A stretch of DNA of 64,000 nt. It comes from Sphingobacterium sp. JB170 (GTDB taxonomy: Bacteria > Bacteroidota > Bacteroidia > Sphingobacteriales > Sphingobacteriaceae). Numbering within the stretch: position 1 is the first letter of the stretch; each line of letters opens with the position of its first letter. Below the pieces are notes generated by a model. The model did no database searches and was not told the origin of the DNA. It worked only from the letters and a program-made list of their open reading frames with translations. The position numbers were made by a program, and so were the translations under genes. The stretch is from positions 434,001 to 498,000 of the forward strand of contig NZ_FUKU01000013.1 in assembly GCF_900163865.1 (NCBI RefSeq). The letters are read 5' to 3'. This document shows positions 18,381-27,541 of this stretch, one piece after another.

Positions 18381-18932
18381 CTAATAACGTTCGTTCCGCA
18401 GATGTTTGCGGAGGAATTTGAGGGCCTTGGTAAGATGGGTTTCGACAGTTTTTTCGGATATTGAAAGTTTTCCGGCTATCTCCCGGATGGCCAAGCCTTC
18501 ATCACGGCTTAACACATAGACTTCCCCACAGCGTTCGGGTAGCTGTATCACAAGCTCCGATACACGGCGCTTTATGTCACGGTGGTAGACAGTTTGTTCC
18601 GTATTGCTAGTTTCTTCCGTGAAGGTAGATATTACGTTTTCGTGGCGCCGTTCATCCCGGTATTTATCCCTGTAGTATCTTGCTATTTTATTACGGAGGG
18701 CCGAAAAGAGATAGTGTTCGATGTTCACGTTGATCTGAAGATTGTTACGCCTGTCCCACAGCGTAAAGAATATATCCTGTACGATTTCGCCCGAAGCTTC
18801 TCTATCCTGAGTATAGTGCTGGCAATAAGCCAGTAGTTTCTCCCAATGCAGGTCAATGAATTGCCGAAGGTCTCTTTCATCGGAAAGGAAAGCAGATAAT
18901 TGCTGACCGGATTTATCGCTGTTTTGCTCCAC
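18381..18932 (-). CDS. ECF-family RNA polymerase sigma-70 factor
   Basis: 183 residues. Region 2 is visible at about 20-95 (FIDLHWEKLLAYCQHYTQDREASGEIVQDIFFTLWDRR) and region 4 at about 120-180 (RRVSELVIQLPERCGEVYVLSRDEGLAIREIAGKLSISEKTVETHLTKALKFLR). It belongs to the FecI-like Bacteroidota sigma factors and is partnered by the FecR gene 89 bases downstream. A -7 element and a Fur-like half-palindrome lie directly upstream, so it is probably induced by iron limitation and activates the receptor operon. Confidence 0.92.
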   Translation of the reverse strand: MEQNSDKSGQQLSAFLSDERDLRQFIDLHWEKLLAYCQHYTQDREASGEIVQDIFFTLWDRRNNLQINVNIEHYLFSALRNKIARYYRDKYRDERRHENVISTFTEETSNTEQTVYHRDIKRRVSELVIQLPERCGEVYVLSRDEGLAIREIAGKLSISEKTVETHLTKALKFLRKHLRNERY

Positions 18933-18952
18933 TTCTGTTCTTTTACAGAAAG

Positions 18953-18986
18953 CAAAGTTATTATTATTTAGAATGAATCAAAACAA
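18953..18986 (-). promoter_or_regulatory. Promoter with Fur-like operator box C
   Basis: On the minus strand TAACTTTG (plus-strand 18953-18960) fits the -7 consensus. Three bases upstream begins TTATTTAG, 7 bases, CAAAACAA: the first arm is perfect, the second has two mismatches to CTAAATAA. Geometry is identical to the AraC promoter at 5959-5992. Confidence 0.5.
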
Positions 18987-19075
18987 AGAAAGCCGATATA
19001 TTGTATTTTTTTTAGTTTTCCGCGATTTTTCATTTGTAATTTCGTTGATGGGAATACGCAAACTTATAGTTGGGG

Positions 19076-20065
19076 TTAATAAAAACACTGATTTTTTAGC
19101 ATTTTATTGATTTCCTTAATCAGGAGTTCTTTATCATTTATCTGAAGCAGATGTCCACTATTTTGTGCTTTCACCAATTGGCTGTTTGAAGACAATTTTA
19201 ACAGCTCGTGCTGGCCCTCATTTACCAACAGACGAAATTCATCTTTGATACTGGATTTTTTAATTCCTGCATAGCGGACTTCGGAAGTACCCATGATCAC
19301 TGTCAAAGGAATATCGCCGAAAGAAGGATATTTCTCAGCATCTTTGAAATTCAGGCTGTCATTTTTCAATTCCTCCAGTACTTTATGGTATGATCTGTAA
19401 AAGAAATCTCTTTCCTGACGATGTAAAGGGTGCGCAAACGGAATCTCCCTTGATATAGGAATAAAAGAAAAAACTGCGCGGTAAATCCCCGTATTTACAA
19501 CGGACTTGATCAACCAATCAGGCGGTATACGCAACGCTTTTAATAATTCTGGTGAAGCTTCCTTTGCAAGCTTTGGATTTGCAGCTTCTGCCAATATAAT
19601 TCCTGAGATATCCTGCACATTTCGTCTAATAAAAGGCCTTAAGTAAACACTTGCCATGGAGTGCCCAACAAGGATATAGGGTTTTGGGCATTTTGTTTTT
19701 TCTAAGAGTAGTTGGAGTTCGTGGGAAATGTGATCGTTTGTTACCGGTATACCTGTATCTTCACTCAGCATGAGCCCATTGCGATCATAGGAAATTGTTA
19801 CCGCATGTGGTGATATGCTGTCCTGGATTTCCTCCCATACGCGATGACTGCTTCCCATCCCAGATTGGAATACGATCGTACAGTTCCCGTGTCCTTTTTT
19901 TACATAATGAAGCGGCTTACCGTTTATCTCAACAAAAATTTTACCATTAAAAGCCGTTCTTTCCAATCTCCATCTTGAGTATTGCTCAAATATCACGCCT
20001 GCAAATAGTAATACAACGACGATAATAAGGGACCATATTAAAAATGAAAGCATAAGTTTGATCAT
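19076..20065 (-). CDS. Alpha/beta hydrolase, membrane-anchored
   Basis: 329 residues. An N-terminal hydrophobic helix (LMLSFLIWSLIIVVVLLFAGVIFEQY) anchors the protein. The fold motifs follow: IVFQSGMGSSHRVWE oxyanion region, nucleophile elbow GHSMAS near residues 132-137, and a C-terminal catalytic His in QNSGHLLQIND. The substrate is unknown. It sits among siderophore uptake genes, where esterases can hydrolyse siderophores after import, but the membrane anchor and general sequence do not prove that role here. Confidence 0.82.
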   Translation of the reverse strand: MIKLMLSFLIWSLIIVVVLLFAGVIFEQYSRWRLERTAFNGKIFVEINGKPLHYVKKGHGNCTIVFQSGMGSSHRVWEEIQDSISPHAVTISYDRNGLMLSEDTGIPVTNDHISHELQLLLEKTKCPKPYILVGHSMASVYLRPFIRRNVQDISGIILAEAANPKLAKEASPELLKALRIPPDWLIKSVVNTGIYRAVFSFIPISREIPFAHPLHRQERDFFYRSYHKVLEELKNDSLNFKDAEKYPSFGDIPLTVIMGTSEVRYAGIKKSSIKDEFRLLVNEGQHELLKLSSNSQLVKAQNSGHLLQINDKELLIKEINKMLKNQCFY

Positions 20066-20134
20066 ATAAAATAGCTTGCGTCCTTGGCCAATTAAAATTC
20101 TCTTTCCACCCGTTGAACCAAATGAAAAATCGGC

Positions 20135-20260
20135 TTACCGGATAAAATTAATAAAAACGGCACCTGAAATTGCCAGCACAGTAGCAAAACTTCTGTTTTC
20201 ATAACTATTAAGTCCATAATCACAAATCAGTAAAGCATAAAAGGGATATTTTTGTCTCAA
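20135..20260 (-). pseudogene. Decayed 5' end of an AraC/PchR-like regulator gene
   Basis: The minus strand reads KYPFYALLICDYGLNSYENR followed by SFATVLAIS and a stop at 20135. This aligns with the start of the intact AraC protein at 22558 (MYPLKTLPICEYGSINYENR, then SFVMGIEIAG). The position equal to its ATG is AAA here. Only the first third of the sensor domain's opening survives; the rest is gone. It lies upstream of the DUF3325-PepSY operon, so it marks an old duplication of the regulator-operon junction. Confidence 0.75.
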
Positions 20261-20315
20261 ATAATTATTTTTTGTAATCAACTTAAATTGATGTTAATAA
20301 TGGTTTCGGGTTAAT

Positions 20316-20630
20316 ATGACTACGCTTGCAGTCTATCTGCTTTTTATTGGGGCACTTTCCGGTTACCGGTCATCCAGATACTGGCCGAAGGAAATAACGG
20401 TTATTCCGTGGTTAGGAAAACATTGTTGGAACTGGGGAAGCATTCTATTGGGTTTAACCTTGTTGTTGCTCGATAAAGGATGGACGGTTGGTGTTTTATC
20501 AGCGCTATGTATCTATATGGTATCATTATCCTGTATAGTCTTTTTTGCTTCCTGCCCCCGGCAGATAAGATTGCTGGCATTGATCGTATTCCATTCTCTA
20601 TGTCTATTTGGTTTAATTGTTAATTTCTGA
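20316..20630 (+). CDS. DUF3325-like small membrane protein
   Basis: 104 residues with three or four hydrophobic helices (LAVYLLFIGALSGY; WNWGSILLGLTLLLLD; VGVLSALCIYMVSLSCIVFFA; LLALIVFHSLCLFGLIVNF). Together with the next two genes it reproduces the DUF3325, DUF3649 and PepSY trio found in siderophore-uptake loci of many Gram-negative bacteria. Its individual function is not established. The next gene begins one base after its stop. Confidence 0.7.
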   Translation: MTTLAVYLLFIGALSGYRSSRYWPKEITVIPWLGKHCWNWGSILLGLTLLLLDKGWTVGVLSALCIYMVSLSCIVFFASCPRQIRLLALIVFHSLCLFGLIVNF

Positions 20631-20631
20631 T

Positions 20632-20922
20632 ATGCCGGCAAAGCAAAAATATTTGAGCACTCCGGGCCAACGTCTGTTAAAAATTAGTGCAGGACTGATC
20701 GGTGGTTACCTGCTGTCAACCGCGCTGCACCTTGCCATGGCATTGGTTCCCTCCATTGGTATAAATCTATTGGTTTCGGGAACATTTTCCGGCTTCCTGC
20801 TGTGGGTGGTATTAATGATCATCGCCTTTTGGGTACGTAATGGCTGGGTGGTTTGGGGCATTTACTTATTGCTTACGTTGATCTTTGGTCTCATTGCTTA
20901 TAACGGGAAGGTCGCGATATGA
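20632..20922 (+). CDS. DUF3649-like iron-uptake membrane protein
   Basis: 96 residues from the ATG at 20632; an upstream TTG in the same frame is unlikely to be the start because it lies inside the previous gene. Three membrane helices (LLKISAGLIGGYLLSTALHLAMALVP; FSGFLLWVVLMIIAFWV; WGIYLLLTLIFGLIAY) match the DUF3649 pattern of putative iron-transport accessory proteins. Its last four bases overlap the start of the PepSY gene (ATGA), implying coupled translation. Confidence 0.72.
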   Translation: MPAKQKYLSTPGQRLLKISAGLIGGYLLSTALHLAMALVPSIGINLLVSGTFSGFLLWVVLMIIAFWVRNGWVVWGIYLLLTLIFGLIAYNGKVAI

Positions 20923-22484
20923 AGGGACTTGGCCCGAGGGCATACAACATCCTTTTCCATACCCATACCGTAAGTGGAATCGTCATCAGCTTAGTACTGT
21001 TTATAATTTTCTTCGCAGGAGCGATATCGCTGTATAAACAGGAAATCTACCAGTGGGAAAATCCGGCCGCCCGCATCACTGTGATAGACAATATTGATTA
21101 TGAACGGATGATCACTAGGTTGGATTCGGTCAAAACCGGTATCAAAGAGGCAGATGAAGTCCGTGTTGTACTACCTACCGAAGCACGCCCAGTCTATACA
21201 ATTTACGCTCCTGTCACAGATTCGACGGGTACCCATTTTACGACCTTTGTTTATAACCCCCGTACGGATCATATTACAGAACTGTTCCATGGGGATGGAA
21301 CCACTACGGGAGATACACTTTACCGCTTACATTTTCTCGACCAGGTGCCTTGGTACATCGGACGCTATATTGCGGGATTTGTTTCGCTGTTCTTTGCATT
21401 TGCTGTGGTGGCAGGAGTACTTATCCATTGGAAAAACATCATTCCAAAATTCTATGCATTCTCCTTTAAACAGATAAAAAAACAGTTTTGGACAAATGCC
21501 CATACCATATTCGGAATAATCGGTCTGCCTTTTCAATTGATGTACGCCATAACGGGAGCATTTTATATGCTAAGCGTCTTTATCCTCGCACCGGCAGTTC
21601 TTGTACTGTTCAAAGGTGATCAGGATAAACTGGTTACCAAGATCTTTCCTACAGAGGCCTTTCATGCGCATGATTCCGTTGATCATTCTGCTGTTCATAT
21701 GCCCATAGCAAAAGGGTTACGACAGATTCGCTCCGACTATCCGGAATATCAACTCTCCTATCTGGAAATCATCAACCCTGGAAGGGAGAACGCAGCATTG
21801 GGAGCCGATCTGGTGGATAAGAAGACCTTCAACAAGGATGGCACTGTAGTATTGGACCTGCATTCGGGAGACTATAAGCTGCAAATCAAACCCGGTGAGA
21901 AAAATTACACCCAGTCTGTTCTGACCGGGATCAATAAGGTTCACTTCGCTGCTTTCGGGGGATGGATGATGAAAGCGCTTTACTTTATATTATCCATGTT
22001 CAGCTGTTTTGTTATCATCAGCGGCGTACTGATGTGGAAAGAAGCACGTAATAAGCCTACATACAGCGATCGTCAACGCCGTTTCCACCATCGGGTAACC
22101 GTGGTTTACCTTGCGGTCTGCTTCAGCTTATTTCCGGCAACAGCGCTACTTTTTATTGCCGAACAGCTTGTCCCCGTGGGATCGGGCCATGCGAGTTCCG
22201 TCAATACCCTGTTTTTCTTAAGCTGGTTGTTGTTCGCAACGGTCGGATATCTGCGGAAAACGGAAAAGCACATCACGATCTATTGCCTGGTGCTGGGGGG
22301 AGCGCTGGCCTGTATCATCCCATTTGCGAATGGATTCAATACCGGGGATTGGTTGTGGATTACCGCCTTCCATCATCCTTACGTATTTATCACAGATACC
22401 CTGTGGTTTATCACAGGCGCAATGACATTGACCTTCGCCTATTTAATGGGAAAAAATCGATTTGGCATCAGGAACAAACAATAG
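20919..22484 (+). CDS. PepSY-associated transmembrane protein (iron-regulated)
   Basis: 521 residues. The first helix is HTVSGIVISLVLFIIFFAGAISLYKQE, a periplasmic PepSY-type region follows, and several helices make up the C-terminal half (FILSMFSCFVIISGVLMWKEA; TLFFLSWLLFATVGYL; YVFITDTLWFITGAMTLTFAYL). It is longer than the paralogue at 13362 because of extra C-terminal helices. It is the third gene of the DUF3325-DUF3649-PepSY operon and probably acts with the receptor at 23755 in taking iron off a chelate at the inner membrane; the reductase activity is inferred from relatives. Confidence 0.88.
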   Translation: MKGLGPRAYNILFHTHTVSGIVISLVLFIIFFAGAISLYKQEIYQWENPAARITVIDNIDYERMITRLDSVKTGIKEADEVRVVLPTEARPVYTIYAPVTDSTGTHFTTFVYNPRTDHITELFHGDGTTTGDTLYRLHFLDQVPWYIGRYIAGFVSLFFAFAVVAGVLIHWKNIIPKFYAFSFKQIKKQFWTNAHTIFGIIGLPFQLMYAITGAFYMLSVFILAPAVLVLFKGDQDKLVTKIFPTEAFHAHDSVDHSAVHMPIAKGLRQIRSDYPEYQLSYLEIINPGRENAALGADLVDKKTFNKDGTVVLDLHSGDYKLQIKPGEKNYTQSVLTGINKVHFAAFGGWMMKALYFILSMFSCFVIISGVLMWKEARNKPTYSDRQRRFHHRVTVVYLAVCFSLFPATALLFIAEQLVPVGSGHASSVNTLFFLSWLLFATVGYLRKTEKHITIYCLVLGGALACIIPFANGFNTGDWLWITAFHHPYVFITDTLWFITGAMTLTFAYLMGKNRFGIRNKQ

Positions 22485-22557
22485 TCAGCAAGGAACAAAA
22501 TGTATACAGCTGTCTCCTCTCTACAAAAGCTGATTTGTTAATTGCTTATTATATCCG

Positions 22558-23619
22558 CTACCGATTGTTGCTTTTTTCCCTCAATTTCATCGGTGAGTAC
22601 CCCAGGATTTTTTTAAAGGCATTACTGAAATTTGCCGTATTTTGATAGCCCAGGCGTATACCTATTTCCTGGATGGAAAGTTTGGTATCCAGTAGGTATC
22701 TCTTTGCCTGGTGCATGCGGATGTCCTGCAGATACCCAAAGACCGTATTGCCAAATACCATTTTAAAGCCCGCTTTGAGTTTTGTCTGATTGATGCCTGC
22801 CTGTCGTGCCAGTTGGGGAATCGTAAAAGGCTCCTCCAGGTTACCACGGATAATCGAGGCGGCCAAATGGATGCTTTCCCGGTCGTCTGCGCTCAGGTTT
22901 TGCGGAACATGTTGCCTTTGGCTGTCTTCATAGAGTAGCGCAATGAGTTCGTAAGCCTTGGATTCCAAATAGATCCTTCGGGTTAGCCCCTCGTATGTAC
23001 ATGTTTGTATGTCCTGTATGCTGTTGAAAATCGCAGGACTGATGCCGATCGTATCCGTGGTTAGTTTACTGCTGATCCCGTTATGTATCTGTGACAGGAA
23101 ACCGTCGAGCTTTTTTGATTCACCGACATATTGGTCCAGTAACGATAAAGGGAGATGTATATCAAAGGTATGGTAAGAGGTCTCTTTTTGGAAATGGATA
23201 TTAGCCTGGTTTTCTTCGCTGGAGAGATAGGCGATGTTACCTGACATGGCCGGCGTAATGTGATCCTTACTGGATTTATCTTGGTAAAATATACCTTTAT
23301 CAGATAGGTTGAACTGGATTTCCAACAGATCTGCATCGCCCTTGCCAAATATCTCCAGATCCTCTTTCATGAAGTAATTCGATTCCAGTATGGACAAGTT
23401 TCCGCGCAGTATCTCTTCCTTGAAAGAAACACGTCCCTTTGGAGTTGTCAATCTGATGCGGTTGACATCATTTTTATTGAGCATCTTATCTGACCCGCCA
23501 ATAGAGGAGATCATGTCACTGAAATCGGAACCTGCTATTTCAATGCCCATAACGAAACTTCTGTTTTCATAATTAATACTTCCATATTCACAAATAGGTA
23601 AAGTCTTTAAAGGATACAT
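22558..23619 (-). CDS. AraC-family regulator, PchR-like
   Basis: 353 residues from the ATG at 23619 (MYPLKTLPICEYGSINYENR). A longer frame to 23649 would overlap the promoter and operator. The C-terminal double HTH contains TIPQLARQAGINQTKLKAGFKMVFG and IQEIGIRLGYQNTANFSNAFKKILG, as in the other two AraC genes of the window. It is divergent from the TonB receptor at 23755 and converges on the PepSY operon, and is the likely ferric-chelate-dependent activator of both. Confidence 0.88.
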   Translation of the reverse strand: MYPLKTLPICEYGSINYENRSFVMGIEIAGSDFSDMISSIGGSDKMLNKNDVNRIRLTTPKGRVSFKEEILRGNLSILESNYFMKEDLEIFGKGDADLLEIQFNLSDKGIFYQDKSSKDHITPAMSGNIAYLSSEENQANIHFQKETSYHTFDIHLPLSLLDQYVGESKKLDGFLSQIHNGISSKLTTDTIGISPAIFNSIQDIQTCTYEGLTRRIYLESKAYELIALLYEDSQRQHVPQNLSADDRESIHLAASIIRGNLEEPFTIPQLARQAGINQTKLKAGFKMVFGNTVFGYLQDIRMHQAKRYLLDTKLSIQEIGIRLGYQNTANFSNAFKKILGYSPMKLREKSNNR

Positions 23620-23629
23620 TTGCAATTCA

Positions 23630-23658
23630 CAAATATAATTTATAATCATTATAAATAA
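23630..23658. promoter_or_regulatory. Promoter with Fur-like operator box D
   Basis: Minus-strand TATATTTG (23630-23637) fits the -7 consensus and is overlapped by the palindrome TAATTTAT, 7 bases, ATAAATAA (23636-23658). The core from 23638 to 23656 is a perfect 19-bp palindrome around a central C. It lies between the divergent AraC gene and TonB receptor, as box A does. The leader to the AraC ATG would be only a few bases. Confidence 0.5.
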
Positions 23659-23754
23659 GAATGATTGGGCCGAAATTATCTAAACCGTATCCCGACCGGA
23701 TGATTTTCAGGTTTTACAAAGCATGGGTTTAGGATTATTTGGTTTGAAAAGGAT

Positions 23755-26145
23755 ATGATGACATTAAAGAAAATACTATGCTTTGCCGCATTTTTAAGCT
23801 ATTGTTTGCCTTCCCTGGCCCAATTGGGCCGGGCTTCGGTGGTCGGGTTTGTACATAACCAACAGAACGAACCACTTACTGCCGTTTCTGTACGCTTCCC
23901 GGAATTAGGCAAATCAACCCAAACTGATGATAATGGGCGTTTTGAATTCTCAAATCTGCCGACAGGGATCTTCACGGTGTTTATTTCGCAGATCGGTACC
24001 GACAGCCTGAAAACCAGGATTGAGGTAAAAGAACAGAATCATCCGTTCTATTTCAAGCTTAACAGCGGCATAACTTTATTGGACCAGGTTTCGGTTTTTG
24101 GATACACCGCTAACCAGGAAGCCAATCGGCAGGCTTATCATATCACCGCACTGGATGCCAAGAAATTCCAGAATACGACACTCGACATCGCGCGGGTACT
24201 GGACAAGGTTCCGGGAGCACGTCTTCGCGAGAGCGGTGGTATGGGATCTGATTTCGACTTTTCCATCAACGGCTTTTCCGGTAAAAGAATCCGGTTTTTT
24301 TTAGATGGTGTACCTATGGATGACTTCGGCTCCGCTTTCCAGATCAATAATATCCCGATCAATTTTGTAGACCGTATCGAAGTCTACAAAGGTGTCGTAC
24401 CGGTTTGGTTAGGCAGCGATGCCCTGGGCGGTGCAGTTAACTTGATTTCTGACAGAAACATGAAGAATTACCTCGATGTTTCTTATGCATATGGTTCCTT
24501 TAATACACATCGTTCGAATATCAATGGAGCCTTTACCTCCAAGGACGGATTCCATGTCCGCATCAACGCTTTTCAAAACTATTCGGACAACGATTATAAG
24601 GTAGAAACAGACGTTGCAGACCTGTCAACGGGAAAACTCAATAAGGTCCAGACCGTCCGCCGTTTTCACGACCAATATCACAACGAAACCGGTATCCTGC
24701 AGGTCGGCGTAGTAAACAAGAAATGGGCCGATGAGTTCCTTGCAGGCATCACCTTGGGACAATATTACAAAGAGATGCAAACAGGCGCACTTATCAATGC
24801 TGTATATGGCGCCTGGCACCTTAGGGGCAATGTTGCGATGCCAACCCTGAAATATCGAAAAAAGGACCTATTCATAAAGGGGCTTGACGTGACACTGAAT
24901 GCCAACTACAATCTGGGACGGGAACAAAGTGTAGATACCGTCCACGCACGGTATAACTGGCTTGGTGAATCACGTCCTATGACGGGAAAAGGGGGCGAGT
25001 TGACCTATTTCCACAACATCTATAGAAATAACAAGGCAAGCGGAGCAGCGACCGCAACCTATAGGTTGGGTGACAGACATTTTTTCGCTGTCAATAATGT
25101 ACTGAATCTTTTTAATCGCAAAGGATACGATGCCGTATTACCCGGAAGCGAAACTAACCAGATACCAAGAAAAGCAGACAAAAATATCGTAGGGCTTAGC
25201 TATCAATATAAAGGTTCCGAGAAATGGAATGCGACGGTATTTGGAAAATATCTATCACAGCGGGCACATACCACTGTATTCGTGATCAATCCAGCCAATC
25301 CATTGGATACTATTGTTAAAGATGGCCGTCTTAACCGTGATAAATTCGGGTATGGTTTTGCTTCCACCTATTTTATACAACCGAAAACCCAGGTAAAGCT
25401 TTCCTACGAAAAGACAACCCGGCTTCCGGAAGCGGAAGACCTCTTTGGCGACATGATGAACAGGATCGGGAACTGGGACCTGAAGCCGGAAAGGAGTGAT
25501 AATATCAACTTAGGAATAAACCATGCCATTTCGTTTGCGGAGCACCGTGTTTCAGCTGGAGTAACAGGGGTATATAGTTATGTCAAAGATTATAATTACG
25601 ATGTATTTGACGGGTACACGAACAGGCTCATGGCGGACAATGTATTGAAGGTATCCAATCTGGGCCTAGAATCCGAAATACGCTATTCATATGGAAGTCT
25701 ATTAAGCGCAGGTGCTAGTGCTACGTATCAAAATTTACGGGATCGCGAACGGTATCGTCAGGATCTTGGTCCCGATATACAGATATTGAGCACTACTTAT
25801 GGTGAGCGCATTCCTAACATCCCCTATTTTTTTGGTAATGCTGATGCGAGTCTCTATTTAGACAACCTGCTTCAGCAATCAGATAAGTTCAGTATTTCCT
25901 ATAACCTTCTCTATGTACATTCGTTTTACCAGTTTTGGGCAACGGAGGGTGCAGCTGAAACAAGGCGTACCATTCCGACCCAGCTAGCGCATGATGTCAA
26001 TTTGGTATATAGTCTTGCTGGCGGACGCTACAACATCGGACTGGATGTGAAAAATCTAACTGACAGAAAGTTGTACGACAACTTCAGTCTTCAAAAACCC
26101 GGGCGCAGTTTTAACCTGAAGCTCCGGTATTTTATAAATCAATAA
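23755..26145 (+). CDS. TonB-dependent outer-membrane receptor
   Basis: 796 residues (the second Met at 23758 is an alternative start). Signal peptide to about residue 22 (ILCFAAFLSYCLPSLAQ); CarboxypepD-like domain about 28-100; plug about 120-230 (LDIARVLDKVPGARLRESGGMGSDFDFSINGFSGKRIRFFLDGVPM); beta-barrel ending FNLKLRYFINQ. The DUF4374 lipoprotein follows at 28 bases, a pairing typical of ferric-siderophore receptors in Bacteroidota. Control by the divergent PchR-like regulator and a Fur-like box is inferred. Confidence 0.92.
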   Translation: MMTLKKILCFAAFLSYCLPSLAQLGRASVVGFVHNQQNEPLTAVSVRFPELGKSTQTDDNGRFEFSNLPTGIFTVFISQIGTDSLKTRIEVKEQNHPFYFKLNSGITLLDQVSVFGYTANQEANRQAYHITALDAKKFQNTTLDIARVLDKVPGARLRESGGMGSDFDFSINGFSGKRIRFFLDGVPMDDFGSAFQINNIPINFVDRIEVYKGVVPVWLGSDALGGAVNLISDRNMKNYLDVSYAYGSFNTHRSNINGAFTSKDGFHVRINAFQNYSDNDYKVETDVADLSTGKLNKVQTVRRFHDQYHNETGILQVGVVNKKWADEFLAGITLGQYYKEMQTGALINAVYGAWHLRGNVAMPTLKYRKKDLFIKGLDVTLNANYNLGREQSVDTVHARYNWLGESRPMTGKGGELTYFHNIYRNNKASGAATATYRLGDRHFFAVNNVLNLFNRKGYDAVLPGSETNQIPRKADKNIVGLSYQYKGSEKWNATVFGKYLSQRAHTTVFVINPANPLDTIVKDGRLNRDKFGYGFASTYFIQPKTQVKLSYEKTTRLPEAEDLFGDMMNRIGNWDLKPERSDNINLGINHAISFAEHRVSAGVTGVYSYVKDYNYDVFDGYTNRLMADNVLKVSNLGLESEIRYSYGSLLSAGASATYQNLRDRERYRQDLGPDIQILSTTYGERIPNIPYFFGNADASLYLDNLLQQSDKFSISYNLLYVHSFYQFWATEGAAETRRTIPTQLAHDVNLVYSLAGGRYNIGLDVKNLTDRKLYDNFSLQKPGRSFNLKLRYFINQ

Positions 26146-26172
26146 ATGCAACATTAAATTAAAAAACAAAAC

Positions 26173-27459
26173 ATGAAAATTACATCATTTTTTATTTATC
26201 TATTCAGTGCAGCGATTATATTCAGTGCATGCAGTAAAGACCCGGCTCCAATTGACGATAATAGCGGGAAAGAAGAGGAAGTTCCAAAAGAAGGCGTTTT
26301 TATCGTTACCACAAGAAATTCACCTTTCGCCGGCGCCGATGTGATCCATACGGTCAATTCATTGGACTCAGGCCTATTGGTGACCGTAGGAACGGGTATC
26401 CAACAATCGGCCGCCAGCATTAACTATTTATCAAATAATGGATTCTTATACAGTCTTCCCTTCAATCGTTCTGCCCCGGGCCCGATAAGCATTTTTAAAG
26501 CCACTGCTGATAAAAAAATAACCGCGTTGTCCGAAATCCAAACAGAATCCATGACGGCAATAGGAAATGTAGGCGATGAATTGCTACTGTTCAAAAATGC
26601 TTGGCAACCGGAAGAGGAGTTTACACAATGGTTTCGGGTAGATACCAAAACACAGGAGATTGTTGCCAGTGGGGAACTAAGTGCCAATAAATTGGCCGGA
26701 AATGGAGAAAAGGCTTTTTTTACCACGCCAGCAAAGGTTGGGGATAAAGTATTTGCTCCATTTTGGAGTATAGAAAGTGGTAGAACCTTTGGCTCCGCTT
26801 ATCAGGATAGCTCATACATAGCCGTTTATAGCTACCCGGAAATGAAATTGGAAAAGGTAATCAGGGATGACCGTTCAGGTGGAATTGGCACACTTTTGAC
26901 AAGCGGTATTGAGGTTGATGAACAGGGCGACACCTATATCTTCAATATGAAGATGACTTACGACAAAGCAGGAATAAATTATAGCACCAAAACACCGGTA
27001 GCTATTACTAAAATCAAAAAAGGAACGACGGAATACGATGAATCCTATTTCTTCGATATTACAAAGGCTTCCAACAGTCACTATATATGGCAAAAGAGCT
27101 ATTTAGGGAAAGGTTATTTTCTGTTGACCATGTGTCCGAAAGCCTATGCATATGCCACACCTTTTTACAGCAGTATTATGGGAGGCGGTATGCGTTTTGC
27201 CATTGCTAATGTGCAGGATCAATCGTTCAAATGGGTAACGGGGGCGCCCGCTTCGGCAGATATCGTGAGCTCGACCGGAGAAAACAACTATTCGGCTCTG
27301 GATGGTACTGGCTATGTAGGTATTTATTACAATGAAGACAAAGTTGGCAAGTCGACGATTTTCAAAGTAGACGCTCCAACGGCCGTTGCAACGCCGACGT
27401 TAACGACAGACAATAAAGCAGCTATTACAACGATCAACTGGGTAGAAATACCAAAATAA
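26173..27459 (+). CDS. DUF4374 lipoprotein, siderophore-receptor partner
   Basis: 428 residues. A lipoprotein signal (FFIYLFSAAIIFSACSKDP) places Cys near residue 20 as the lipid anchor. The remainder is a repetitive beta-rich fold with VNSLDSGLLVTVGTGIQQ and later GTGYVGIYYNEDKVGKST, matching the beta-propeller-like DUF4374 family, which travels with TonB receptors in Bacteroidota iron loci. It probably binds the ligand or receptor at the outer membrane. It is directly downstream of the receptor on the same strand, in one operon, ended by a hairpin at 27507. Confidence 0.82.
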   Translation: MKITSFFIYLFSAAIIFSACSKDPAPIDDNSGKEEEVPKEGVFIVTTRNSPFAGADVIHTVNSLDSGLLVTVGTGIQQSAASINYLSNNGFLYSLPFNRSAPGPISIFKATADKKITALSEIQTESMTAIGNVGDELLLFKNAWQPEEEFTQWFRVDTKTQEIVASGELSANKLAGNGEKAFFTTPAKVGDKVFAPFWSIESGRTFGSAYQDSSYIAVYSYPEMKLEKVIRDDRSGGIGTLLTSGIEVDEQGDTYIFNMKMTYDKAGINYSTKTPVAITKIKKGTTEYDESYFFDITKASNSHYIWQKSYLGKGYFLLTMCPKAYAYATPFYSSIMGGGMRFAIANVQDQSFKWVTGAPASADIVSSTGENNYSALDGTGYVGIYYNEDKVGKSTIFKVDAPTAVATPTLTTDNKAAITTINWVEIPK

Positions 27460-27506
27460 TAAGTTTAGATACAAAAGCCTAGCTTATATGCAGCGGCTCC
27501 TTGCTC

Positions 27507-27541
27507 CAACAGAGAAGCGCTATATCAGCCCTTCTCTGTTG
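27507..27541. terminator. Hairpin after the DUF4374 gene
   Basis: 11-bp inverted repeat CAACAGAGAAG ... CTTCTCTGTTG with a 13-base loop, 48 bases past the DUF4374 stop. It overlaps the 3' end of the broken radC on the other strand. T-richness after it is modest, so it may serve both directions. Confidence 0.5.
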
